Below, one piece after another: positions 24,498 through 31,792 of a stretch of 32,679 nucleotides of DNA. The notes beneath the pieces were generated by a model that was not told the DNA's origin, did no database searches, and worked only from the letters and a program-made list of their open reading frames with translations. The position numbers and the translations under genes are program-made. Numbering within the stretch: position 1 is the first letter of the stretch; every line of letters begins with the position of its first letter. Source of the stretch: a bacterium BMS3Bbin08 (GTDB taxonomy: Bacteria > Nitrospirota > Thermodesulfovibrionia > UBA6902 > BMS3Bbin08); assembly GCA_002897775.1 (NCBI GenBank), contig BDTR01000059.1:1-32679 (forward strand). Direction: 5' to 3'.

Positions 24498-26153
24498 CTA
24501 ACAAGCGAAATTTATATTCAATCTCCTTGCTATTTCCTCTTCAGAAGCGCTCAGCCCGTCTGACATTCCGATCGGAAGCTGGGTCGACCTGCCCATAGGA
24601 GCGAATATCTTCCTCAGTTCAATATCAGTTGACTTAAATACATCGACCACACGCTCCGCCACCTTGTCAGGGTCCAGCCTGCGATAGAGTTTCGGGTCCT
24701 GGGTCGTGATGCCGCGCGGACATCTGCCTGTGTTGCACAGGTTGCACCTGTTATATTCATTGCCAAAACAGCCGGCAGCAGCCTGCATGATATATTTGCC
24801 TATAGCAACAGCTGACGCGCCCAGCATTATTAACGCGGCTGTGTTGGCGGCAAGATTGCCTGACTTGCCCACACCGCCCGCGGCAATAAGCGGAAGCTCG
24901 TTCTGCTTGCCCTGTTTCACAAGGTCAAGATAACAGTCCCTTAAATTAGAGGCAATGGGATGCCCCATTTTATCCATAGAAACATTGTATGCCGCGCCTG
25001 TGCCTCCGTCCTCGCCGTCTATGTAAAGGGCTGACGCGTAAGGGTTGCGCGCAAGGTTATTAAGCACCGCCTGAGCGGTCCTTGTACCCGATATCTTGGG
25101 ATAAACCGGGACCCTGAAACCCCATGCCATTGACATTGACTGGATCATTTTAGCTACCGCCTCTTCGATAGAGTACTTTGTCTGATGCGTAGGAGGAGAC
25201 GCCAGGTCAATATACATAGGCACCCCTCTTATTCCCGCGATAAGCTTCAGCACTTTATATGACATCAGCAGTCCGCCGTCACCCGGCTTCGCGCCCTGTC
25301 CGTATTTTATCTCTATGCCGGCAGGGTCCTCCTTCATGTGCGGAAGCGCGTGAATGATCTCGTCCCAGCCGAAATACCCTGAAGCGATCTGGAGTATAAA
25401 GTATTTAAGGAACCTTGATCTTAAAAGGCTCGGGGGCATACCGCCTTCACCGGAACACATGACAACCGGCATGTTCTCAACCTCATTGAGATACGCGACA
25501 CCCATTGCCAGGCCCTCCCACATCGGAGGCGAGAGAGCGCCTATGGACATACTGCCGATCATGATCGGGTATATTTCGCGCACCGGCGGTATGAACGCGT
25601 CCTTTTTAACTGTAAGAGTACTGTTCCCAGCCTCAAGAGGCAGTTTCTCTGCCGGCAGTATCCTGCCTAAAAGAGTACGGATATGAAACTCGTGCCTTCC
25701 GGCGTCAAGAGCCGGGTCAGTGAGCATGGATATGCGCGTGAACTTCAGCTTGTCAAGAGTTGAAGTGCTCGGGTCATTGCGCCTGCCGCCTCTTGTGAAA
25801 GGCTCGCCTTTTTTGTTCTTGAAAGTAAGGAACCTGTTATGAGGATTATATTCAGGCTCGATCGCCACTGTCGGACACACAAGCGCGCATGTACCGCAGC
25901 CGGTGCAGTAACGGTCTATGTCCCTTACCTGTTTGACCACATGGATAACGCTCCTGGCAACAGACGGCACAGGCGTGTTGCTTTCAGAGCTTACAAGCCT
26001 TTGAGAGAACACATCAGCCTCGATCGCCTTAACAGGGCACACTGCAGTGCACTGCCCGCATCTGGTGCACCTGTCCTCTCTCCAGCGGATTATATAAGGA
26101 AGATCCTGCAAAGTAAGCTCGTGATTATTGTCTAACCTTTCAGCTGGTTCCAT
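24498..26153 (-). CDS. gltB: Glutamate synthase FMN domain with N-terminal ferredoxin (archaeal-type GltB)
   Basis: A 551-residue subunit that makes glutamate from 2-oxoglutarate and channelled ammonia. Residues 20-105 hold two 4Fe-4S ferredoxin motifs: C29, C32, C35, C39 and C83, C86, C89, C93. The FMN-binding barrel (190-490) shows GEGG at 235-238, KPGDGG at 289-294, DGEDGGTGAA at 379-388 and AAGGVGKSG. The 3Fe-4S cluster cysteines are in NRCNLCNTGRCPRG (C470, C473, C478). Fer-FMN subunits without fused glutaminase are typical of archaeal-type split glutamate synthase. Its start lies within the end of the glutaminase gene (22-base overlap). Confidence 0.95.
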   Translation of the reverse strand: MEPAERLDNNHELTLQDLPYIIRWREDRCTRCGQCTAVCPVKAIEADVFSQRLVSSESNTPVPSVARSVIHVVKQVRDIDRYCTGCGTCALVCPTVAIEPEYNPHNRFLTFKNKKGEPFTRGGRRNDPSTSTLDKLKFTRISMLTDPALDAGRHEFHIRTLLGRILPAEKLPLEAGNSTLTVKKDAFIPPVREIYPIMIGSMSIGALSPPMWEGLAMGVAYLNEVENMPVVMCSGEGGMPPSLLRSRFLKYFILQIASGYFGWDEIIHALPHMKEDPAGIEIKYGQGAKPGDGGLLMSYKVLKLIAGIRGVPMYIDLASPPTHQTKYSIEEAVAKMIQSMSMAWGFRVPVYPKISGTRTAQAVLNNLARNPYASALYIDGEDGGTGAAYNVSMDKMGHPIASNLRDCYLDLVKQGKQNELPLIAAGGVGKSGNLAANTAALIMLGASAVAIGKYIMQAAAGCFGNEYNRCNLCNTGRCPRGITTQDPKLYRRLDPDKVAERVVDVFKSTDIELRKIFAPMGRSTQLPIGMSDGLSASEEEIARRLNINFAC

Positions 26154-27241
26154 ACCTTTACCTCCCGCGCGTCCGGGCTTACAATAACCATATCGTATTT
26201 CATTGGAAACATATCCTCTGTTTTGTCCCTTTCAGGCACCGCCCTGTCAAGCCCGCATTCTTCTGACATAAGGCTGTACTTGCCTTTGACGCCGCCGACA
26301 ATACCGGGCCTTAATTTCTTGGAATCCTGAAGCATGAATGTTGTGCCGTCAGGCGTAAAACCAATTACGCAGTTCGGGCCGTCTATGCAAAGGGGCCGCA
26401 AGGCCGCCTTGAGCATCAGTACCGCGTCCCTGTCCTTACGCCCCTGTATCTCCTTAGTCGTAAGCGGGGTCACAATGTCCTTGTAATAAGTAAGGGGATA
26501 CCCAAGCTCCCTGGCCATGTAATGAAGGATATGAGAAAACACCTCGCTGTCGCTGTTATAACCCATGTACCCGGGATTGCCCCTGCTTTCGAGAAACTCC
26601 TTTATCGGAATAAAGGCAGTGTTCTCTCCATTGGTCATTGTGCAGTAGCCCTGTATAAAGAACGGATGGCACGCGTACAGATATATCTGGTAATTGGTGT
26701 TCTGCCTGCCCTGCGCGAATATTATTTTGGCTTTAAGAGGGTCATTGTCCAGCCCGAAGAACTCCGCCAGCTCTAACGGGTCGCCGACCTCTTTAAGCGT
26801 AAGGATGTCAGGATAAAAGGAAAACACAAAGATCGAGCTGTCTGCCTCACCCATATTCCTCAGCGTAAGGCGTGTATTCATTAAAAGGTCTTCTTTATCT
26901 TTAAATGATCTATCCTGATACGCCTTTGGATATTCATAGACATTAGCGATGTAGTGATCATGCCTCGGGATATCCGGGCTGTTCCTGATAACAGGCTTCC
27001 ACACGTGCTTTATATAAAAGCCCAGGGACTCCATGTAATTGTCCATGATCTCCAGGCCTTTTTCAGAGCATATGGCAGACAGTATGGGGTTGTCTTTAAG
27101 CCCTTCGAACTCTCCGCCCAGGTTCTTAAGCACCAGTCCCAGGCCGGAACCGTCATGCCCCTCTTTCATTGTGTTCAGGGCAAGTATGTTCTCCATTGGA
27201 GAGAAGTATTCGTTAGATGTTATTGCAGCGAGACGACACAT
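26132..27241 (-). CDS. Glutamate synthase class II glutaminase subunit
   Basis: A 369-residue Ntn-type glutamine amidotransferase. The nucleophile is C2 (MCRLAAIT), exposed once Met1 is removed. Further landmarks are GHDGSGLGLVLKNLGG near 28-43, FPSF-like motifs in the middle, and a C-terminal region with CVIGFTPDGTTFMLQDSKKLRPG (family segment, here split by position about 288-310) and GGVKGKYSLMSEECGLD near 320-335. It releases ammonia from glutamine for the FMN subunit. It is the first gene of the three-gene operon. The ATG follows GAAGGGGA, and a candidate promoter with two operator-like palindromes lies about 75-135 bases upstream. Confidence 0.9.
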   Translation of the reverse strand: MCRLAAITSNEYFSPMENILALNTMKEGHDGSGLGLVLKNLGGEFEGLKDNPILSAICSEKGLEIMDNYMESLGFYIKHVWKPVIRNSPDIPRHDHYIANVYEYPKAYQDRSFKDKEDLLMNTRLTLRNMGEADSSIFVFSFYPDILTLKEVGDPLELAEFFGLDNDPLKAKIIFAQGRQNTNYQIYLYACHPFFIQGYCTMTNGENTAFIPIKEFLESRGNPGYMGYNSDSEVFSHILHYMARELGYPLTYYKDIVTPLTTKEIQGRKDRDAVLMLKAALRPLCIDGPNCVIGFTPDGTTFMLQDSKKLRPGIVGGVKGKYSLMSEECGLDRAVPERDKTEDMFPMKYDMVIVSPDAREVKVWNQLKG

Positions 27242-27316
27242 TTTTGTATTCCCCTTCAGGACATTGAACCAAATTCTTTACGTCCTGAGACGTGGAACGT
27301 AACTTTTTACGTCCTT

Positions 27317-27348
27317 GACATTATTGTCTCCCACTTAACATTAATGTC
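27317..27348. promoter_or_regulatory. Two tandem operator-like palindromes before the glutamate synthase operon
   Basis: GACATTATTGTC at 27317-27328 and AACATTAATGTC at 27337-27348, centres 20 bases apart (about two helical turns). They share the form RACATTAWTGTC. They overlap or follow the -10 box of the candidate promoter, where a repressor would block initiation. The cognate regulator is not known. Confidence 0.55.
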
Positions 27349-27376
27349 TTTTAACTTTCGCTAAAAAAAGCGTCAA
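27348..27376 (-). promoter_or_regulatory. Candidate sigma-70 promoter of glutamate synthase operon
   Basis: On the minus strand TTGACG (27371-27376), 17-base spacer, TAAAAG (27348-27353). The -35 is good and the -10 is weak. The leader to the ATG would be about 100 bases long. Confidence 0.4.
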
Positions 27377-27474
27377 TAACCGTTTCATATCAACATTCGG
27401 CATAAGACGCTGCAATTAAAACAGTCTGGCGGTTATAATAACAGGTAATAACCGCCTTTGTAAATGGAACATCT

Positions 27475-27566
27475 CGCCGTAGCAGTCTGTTCCGCGAAGG
27501 CGGGCTAAATCTTAATTCAGCCTTTTCGCGAAGCCGCGCCGTAGCAGTCTGTTCCGCGAAGGCGGG
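27475..27566. repeat. Two identical 30-base direct repeats
   Basis: Copies at 27475-27504 and 27537-27566 (beginning CGCCGTAGCAG, ending GAAGGCGGG), 62 bases apart start to start, with a related TTCGCGAAGC stretch between. The GCGAAGGCGGG part is a dispersed type of intergenic sequence. Confidence 0.7.
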
Positions 27567-27639
27567 TGCCAGAATTATAATAATGCTAATTCCATACCAA
27601 ATCGTAAGTGGGTGGATTTAAAGGTTTGTGCTATGCACC

Positions 27640-27663
27640 AATTCCTACGTTTTCGTAGGAATT
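27640..27663. repeat. Perfect hairpin near the edge of the ABC system block
   Basis: Ten-base arms (AATTCCTACG/CGTAGGAATT) with a TTTT loop. It lies downstream of the ABC ATPase stop on the minus strand and 24 bases upstream of a small plus-strand open frame. It could be an element end or a transcript-end structure. Confidence 0.55.
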
Positions 27664-27686
27664 ACAATTTTGTAGGAGGTTTGGAG

Positions 27687-27776
27687 ATGATTGCTAAGCA
27701 GACCCATTGCTCGCTTACCCGCATTGAACGAGTCTATCCCTTTGATTTTTTCTATCCCAAGTTGTACTTTTCCTAA
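27687..27776 (+). CDS. 29-codon open frame with strong ribosome binding site
   Basis: The ATG follows GTAGGAGG by eight bases. The product would be MIAKQTHCSLTRIERVYPF and ten more residues. I do not recognise it. It may be the surviving start of a larger gene, for example of a lost mobile element, or a leader peptide. There is no support besides the ribosome binding site and the hairpin upstream. Confidence 0.25.
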   Translation: MIAKQTHCSLTRIERVYPFDFFYPKLYFS

Positions 27777-27860
27777 CAACACATTTACATTGAGATTTAA
27801 TTATCGATTTTATCCAAACAATATCTTATTCATTTCCCCCAAGAATAATTCACAATTATA

Positions 27861-29756
27861 TTACTGGTTAGCTTTCTTTAGTTTTGTTAAATCCTTTTCA
27901 GGAATTAATCGATTCCTTTCGGTAAACTCTACACTTAAAAACTCCCGAGCAAACGAAGGAACTCTATTATCTGCCACGATTATTTGTAAATCGTTTTCAA
28001 ATTCTTGTGAAATTTTTATCAAATATTGATAAATTGAGGCTATGCGCTTAGGGTCATACCCTTTTTGACCAAACGCCCCTGAAATACCATCAACAAATAG
28101 GATATTAGGAAGTGGGATGCCGTATTTTAATGATAGCCGTTGATGTGCTAATGCATGTGCAATATTTACCTCAACAGAAAGACCTTCGGAAAGTAAACTA
28201 TCAAAATTCCGTCCATTTACCAATGGCATATATGTAGTTCTGTTAATCTCTGCCCTTGGCTTTGGTCCTAAAAATTTTGGCAGATTAAATTCCTGTAAAA
28301 TATTACTAAACTCATCTTCAAGCTTTTGAATTATTGACTCAACATCATCATGTCTGACCATTGCCGCATCTATATCAGCAATAAGCTTTTTTTCCTTCTC
28401 AGAATACTTACTTATAGAAGAAGCAACACTATCTCGTTTTTCAAATAATGTCAAATAATCTTCCAGCTGATCAATAGTAGCAATAACTTTAGCTCTTTCA
28501 GATGCTAATGACTCTATAATTGAAGAGGAATCTGAAATAAAAGTTTTTAATCGTATATCTAGCTCATTCCCCGTCTTTAAACGCGTATTTTCAATTTTCA
28601 CTATTACATCTTTAATCTTTTCTATTCTCAAAGCTCTCTCATTAATTAGATCTCGAGTTTCCAATATTTGTGATGTAATCCGAGATTGCTCTGCTATTAA
28701 ATCTTTTTTATCGTAGGTAAGTTTTGGAGTTTGAAGACAAACGTAGCAATGATCCGTATCACTCCTGGATATTTCAAGAGAAGCGCCACATCTAGGACAT
28801 ATTTGGAATTCAATATCAACAAGTTTTAAGTTCGCTACAATTGACCGAGTTAAGCGTTTATGCTGGTTTTCGAGTTGAGCAACTAATCGTTTCAGGTTAT
28901 TGATATTCTCGCCTTCTCTATTAAGGTCAGTTGTTAGATCTGCGAGTTTTCTATCTAGACTATGAATCTCCATACGCAGGTTTCGAGACTTGGGACTTGA
29001 AGAACTCGTGGACGCCAATTTTTTTTGTTTCGCTACGATCCGTACCTTATTGCTCTTTGCTGCAGTAAGTGCTTTTTCTAACGCGGCTCTATTTTCCCAA
29101 CGGGTTCCGGATAACAGACGTTCAAATGATTTAGAGTCAGAATTTAATGATCTAAGATTATTTCTAACGTCACGAAGTTCACGAATTTTATGCTCAAGTT
29201 CAATATCGTATTCTCCATATAATATCTTAAAAACATACTTGCGTTTTATGTCCTTAAAAGGATGCCTATGACCAAAAACTTCCGAGCGTATTTCTTCTTT
29301 TGGCAAATCGCAATAAGCAAAGAAATCGTTAATACTGACTGGGGTAGGATCGCTCTCATATTTTGTTGGTGCAGATGGAACTTCTAACAGCGGTAGCCTA
29401 AGATTTTTCAACAACCAATGACCATATGTTTCAGAATATCCAATATCCCTTCTTAAGGCCGGGAGAATGTCGGTAATATTTTCACCTGCAATTTCTACTT
29501 TTGATGTGTCTGAAGCACTCAAAGTTCGGAATATATCATACTCATTATTTTGCAAATTTATTGTCCCTGCAATACCATGAATTAGTTTAACTTCTTCCGG
29601 AATTCCTTTTACGCCGCTACCAAGTAATATTCGGCAAAGATTTAGCAAAGATGTTTTACCAGTAGATATCGGACCTGATATTATATTTAATCCTGAGCTA
29701 AACGCAATCTTTCTAGATGTACCAACTAAACTTAAATTACGCAACTGAACTTTCAT
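27861..29756 (-). CDS. SMC/Rad50-like ABC ATPase of an ABC-3C system
   Basis: A 631-residue ATPase. It has Walker A GPISTGKT at 28-35, a long coiled-coil middle (about 190-490) interrupted by a zinc hook-like site (C320, C323, C337, C340 in CPRC...CYVC), an ABC-signature-like LLSEGLSVEVN near 521-531, and Walker B NILFVDGISGAFG near 551-563. Such proteins act as ATP-driven sensors of nucleic acid in conflict systems. The ATG at 29756 is chosen because it overlaps the upstream stop (ATGA) and has GGGGAG before it; an ATG 15 bases earlier is possible. It is the third gene of the operon nuclease, middle component, ATPase. Base use is more AT-rich than in the nif and glt genes. Confidence 0.85.
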   Translation of the reverse strand: MKVQLRNLSLVGTSRKIAFSSGLNIISGPISTGKTSLLNLCRILLGSGVKGIPEEVKLIHGIAGTINLQNNEYDIFRTLSASDTSKVEIAGENITDILPALRRDIGYSETYGHWLLKNLRLPLLEVPSAPTKYESDPTPVSINDFFAYCDLPKEEIRSEVFGHRHPFKDIKRKYVFKILYGEYDIELEHKIRELRDVRNNLRSLNSDSKSFERLLSGTRWENRAALEKALTAAKSNKVRIVAKQKKLASTSSSSPKSRNLRMEIHSLDRKLADLTTDLNREGENINNLKRLVAQLENQHKRLTRSIVANLKLVDIEFQICPRCGASLEISRSDTDHCYVCLQTPKLTYDKKDLIAEQSRITSQILETRDLINERALRIEKIKDVIVKIENTRLKTGNELDIRLKTFISDSSSIIESLASERAKVIATIDQLEDYLTLFEKRDSVASSISKYSEKEKKLIADIDAAMVRHDDVESIIQKLEDEFSNILQEFNLPKFLGPKPRAEINRTTYMPLVNGRNFDSLLSEGLSVEVNIAHALAHQRLSLKYGIPLPNILFVDGISGAFGQKGYDPKRIASIYQYLIKISQEFENDLQIIVADNRVPSFAREFLSVEFTERNRLIPEKDLTKLKKANQ

Positions 29757-30271
29757 AACTTTTCTCCCCATGATGCACTTACAACTTCTGGAAAATTATT
29801 GTATATAAATTTAGTAAGTGTAGTTCCCGTAACATCAAACTTGCTCTTAAGCATCTTTATCCGTTCTGCTACTTCTGCCCATCCCAAAGATTCTGAAAGT
29901 TCTCCGGCTATTAAGAGTCCTTTATTGGTAACTTTAAACCCAATTCCTCCCTTAAAAGGGATAGGAGTAATAAGCCGTTTCCCAATCAATCTACCTAACA
30001 ATGCATAGTAGGCAGGATCCCAGGGGCCATATCGATATCTAACCATTTTTGTCTCAATATCTTCTTCATAAACTATTTTACTTAGAACATATTTGCCGGC
30101 ACCCCTAATCTCCAAAGCACGGCATAAGAAGCTTGGATAACGCAATAAAAAATCAAGCTTTGCTAATTTGGTTCTACCCTCTAAGCACTTGTCGCCTTTA
30201 CTAAATGCACTGATTAGCAAAAGAAGACGTGCTTCTCCATCTTCCGAGGGATAAAACAATTCTTTACGCAT
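29753..30271 (-). CDS. ABC-3C middle component
   Basis: A 172-residue protein without catalytic motifs. Its helix-rich sequence with LAKLDFLLRYPSFL near 36-49 and a winged-helix-like end (GIGFKVTNKGLLIAGEL near 109-125) agrees with the middle components described for ABC three-component systems, which link the ATPase to the effector. Its start overlaps the effector stop by eight bases, and its stop overlaps the ATPase start. Assignment rests on the position, size and winged-helix look rather than on a diagnostic motif. Confidence 0.75.
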   Translation of the reverse strand: MRKELFYPSEDGEARLLLLISAFSKGDKCLEGRTKLAKLDFLLRYPSFLCRALEIRGAGKYVLSKIVYEEDIETKMVRYRYGPWDPAYYALLGRLIGKRLITPIPFKGGIGFKVTNKGLLIAGELSESLGWAEVAERIKMLKSKFDVTGTTLTKFIYNNFPEVVSASWGEKL

Positions 30272-31445
30272 CTGCTATTCCCCAATTAGTAATACATTGA
30301 TCTGAAATTTCACAAATCTCTCCCATAAGTAAAAACACATCTTGTTCGAAAAGCGAGTTAGGATCAAATTGGCTAGAGTTAGATTGGAGATGACCTATTA
30401 AATCATTCCATATATCAATTGCAGGTCTATCCTTCTTGTAATTATGGGCAACAGTTGCATTAGTCCTTACTATCAGTCGATTTTGAACATTCTGGAACTC
30501 TGAATCATCAGATAGGCCCGAGCTAGAAGAGTATAAATCACGACTTAAAACCTCAGCTTCATGCATCACAGCATTGGCTCGCAGCATTTTTGCATCTGAA
30601 ACAATCTCTTCAGTAGCACCGCCTTTTATCAGTTTAGATTCCAGCGCGGTTGGGGGAGGCAACTTCGGGTTTAAGACACGCTCTAAGAGCAAGGTTGGTT
30701 TTTTGTCTTTTATTCCAATAATCGAAGAGCATTTTTTATAAGTAATATGTTTTGCATCTACTAATTTTATCTTTCTATCACTAATACTGAAAGGGTGTCT
30801 AATATATGAAGGCCAGCTAATACCTGGACTTTTACCTCGCATTGCTCTAACAATTTCATTTAGTGCTGAGCTATATATGTTTTCAATTTTATTGCCAGTT
30901 AAGTTTTTATTTAGCGTTTGAATTAAGCTTATGTTTACTGCATCAATATGTTTGCGAGCCGGCAATGATGGGAATATGCGTATTTTTGATAAAAAAATTT
31001 TACAATCACTTTTTTTAATTTTAAGTGCTTTGCTTACATTTTTAATTAATTTATCATCAGAACGGCCTTCTGGAGTTAATAGTAATTTCACATCTCCACT
31101 CGGCGACAGAGGTTGTTCAAGTAGCAACTCATACGTTGCGTCAACGTCTGATGACACTTCGAAGGATCTATATAAACTTTTTAGCGGTGCACTATCTTTA
31201 GATGCTAAGTCTGACAGGGTCCAATAACCAACAGAACCATCTCGACTTTTAATTTGTTTAAAGCTCCATTGGTTGTTGGGGTATTCAATTAAAACATCCT
31301 CAATATGTTCAGGTATTATAGAAATTTCAGGCCCACCTAAAGCGCACGACAGAAAAAAGGGGAAAATTACTTTTGCTTGATACAAATATCTATCAAACGT
31401 GTCAGATCCACTATCATCAGGTGCAATGATTTTGGTTGGCTCCAT
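30264..31445 (-). CDS. Cap4/DUF4297-like dsDNA nuclease effector of an ABC-3C system
   Basis: A 393-residue protein. Residues 12-90 have the DUF4297/Cap4 nuclease pattern of the PD-(D/E)xK superfamily: a helix with YLYQ at 20-23, IIPEHIEDVLIEY at 43-55 with E46, E49 and D50, and SFKQIKSRDG at 61-70 with the QxK pair Q64 and K66, then WTLSDLA. The remaining 300 residues have no motif I can name and probably contact the middle component or a target. By family analogy it degrades DNA once the ATPase/middle component senses an invader. It is the first gene of the operon and is preceded by a clear sigma-70 promoter. No ribosome binding site is obvious before the ATG. Confidence 0.8.
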   Translation of the reverse strand: MEPTKIIAPDDSGSDTFDRYLYQAKVIFPFFLSCALGGPEISIIPEHIEDVLIEYPNNQWSFKQIKSRDGSVGYWTLSDLASKDSAPLKSLYRSFEVSSDVDATYELLLEQPLSPSGDVKLLLTPEGRSDDKLIKNVSKALKIKKSDCKIFLSKIRIFPSLPARKHIDAVNISLIQTLNKNLTGNKIENIYSSALNEIVRAMRGKSPGISWPSYIRHPFSISDRKIKLVDAKHITYKKCSSIIGIKDKKPTLLLERVLNPKLPPPTALESKLIKGGATEEIVSDAKMLRANAVMHEAEVLSRDLYSSSSGLSDDSEFQNVQNRLIVRTNATVAHNYKKDRPAIDIWNDLIGHLQSNSSQFDPNSLFEQDVFLLMGEICEISDQCITNWGIADA

Positions 31446-31507
31446 AGAACAGACGCTTTCAATAGTTAAACTTCATACAAATAATAGTTGCTAGCCCGAG
31501 TTTTTGT

Positions 31508-31536
31508 ATCATAACTTCGTAACCGCTTAATATCAA
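31508..31536 (-). promoter_or_regulatory. Sigma-70 promoter of the ABC-3C operon
   Basis: On the minus strand TTGATA (31531-31536), a 17-base spacer, TATGAT (31508-31513). Each box has one mismatch to consensus. Transcription would begin near 31501, 56 bases before the effector ATG. Confidence 0.75.
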
Positions 31537-31668
31537 GCAAAAAAAGTCATTACTTTAGGGAATATCAGCGAGAAAAAACAAATATACTTTTCACAGATAG
31601 TTAGTAATTCACCGAATACCCTATTTAGTCACGAAAATTAGGGGACAGCCACTCCTCAGGCGGATAAA

Positions 31669-31717
31669 TGTTGAGCGATAATAATAATTCCCGGGAATTA
31701 TGCTTGACGTTTTACAG
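31669..31717 (+). repeat. 49-base repeat, copy 3
   Basis: Identical over 49 bases to 7665-7713, including the 18-base palindrome and the GCTTGACGTTTTACA tail. Flanking sequences differ. It lies between the ABC-3C promoter and the DUF2779 gene. Confidence 0.85.
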
Positions 31718-31792
31718 ATAAACCCTTTACCCTGAAAATGCAGACGGAATCACGCTATATTTGGCACAATAATATGGTGAAGGAGGCAATTT

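Larger units (their letters stand above)
27242..27860. other. Intergenic stretch between glutamate synthase and the ABC system
   Basis: It contains the glutamate synthase control region (27300-27376), a hairpin with 9-base arms (27428-27436 and 27448-27456), two 30-base direct repeats (27475-27566), a hairpin with 10-base arms (27640-27663) and a 29-codon open frame with a strong ribosome binding site (27687-27776). It also marks the change to AT-rich sequence. No larger gene is present. Confidence 0.6.
31446..31792. other. Intergenic stretch with promoter and repeat copy 3
   Basis: It contains the promoter of the ABC-3C operon (31508-31536), the 49-base repeat (31669-31717) and the 3' side of the DUF2779 gene. 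The rest is AT-rich with no gene seen. Confidence 0.6.
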
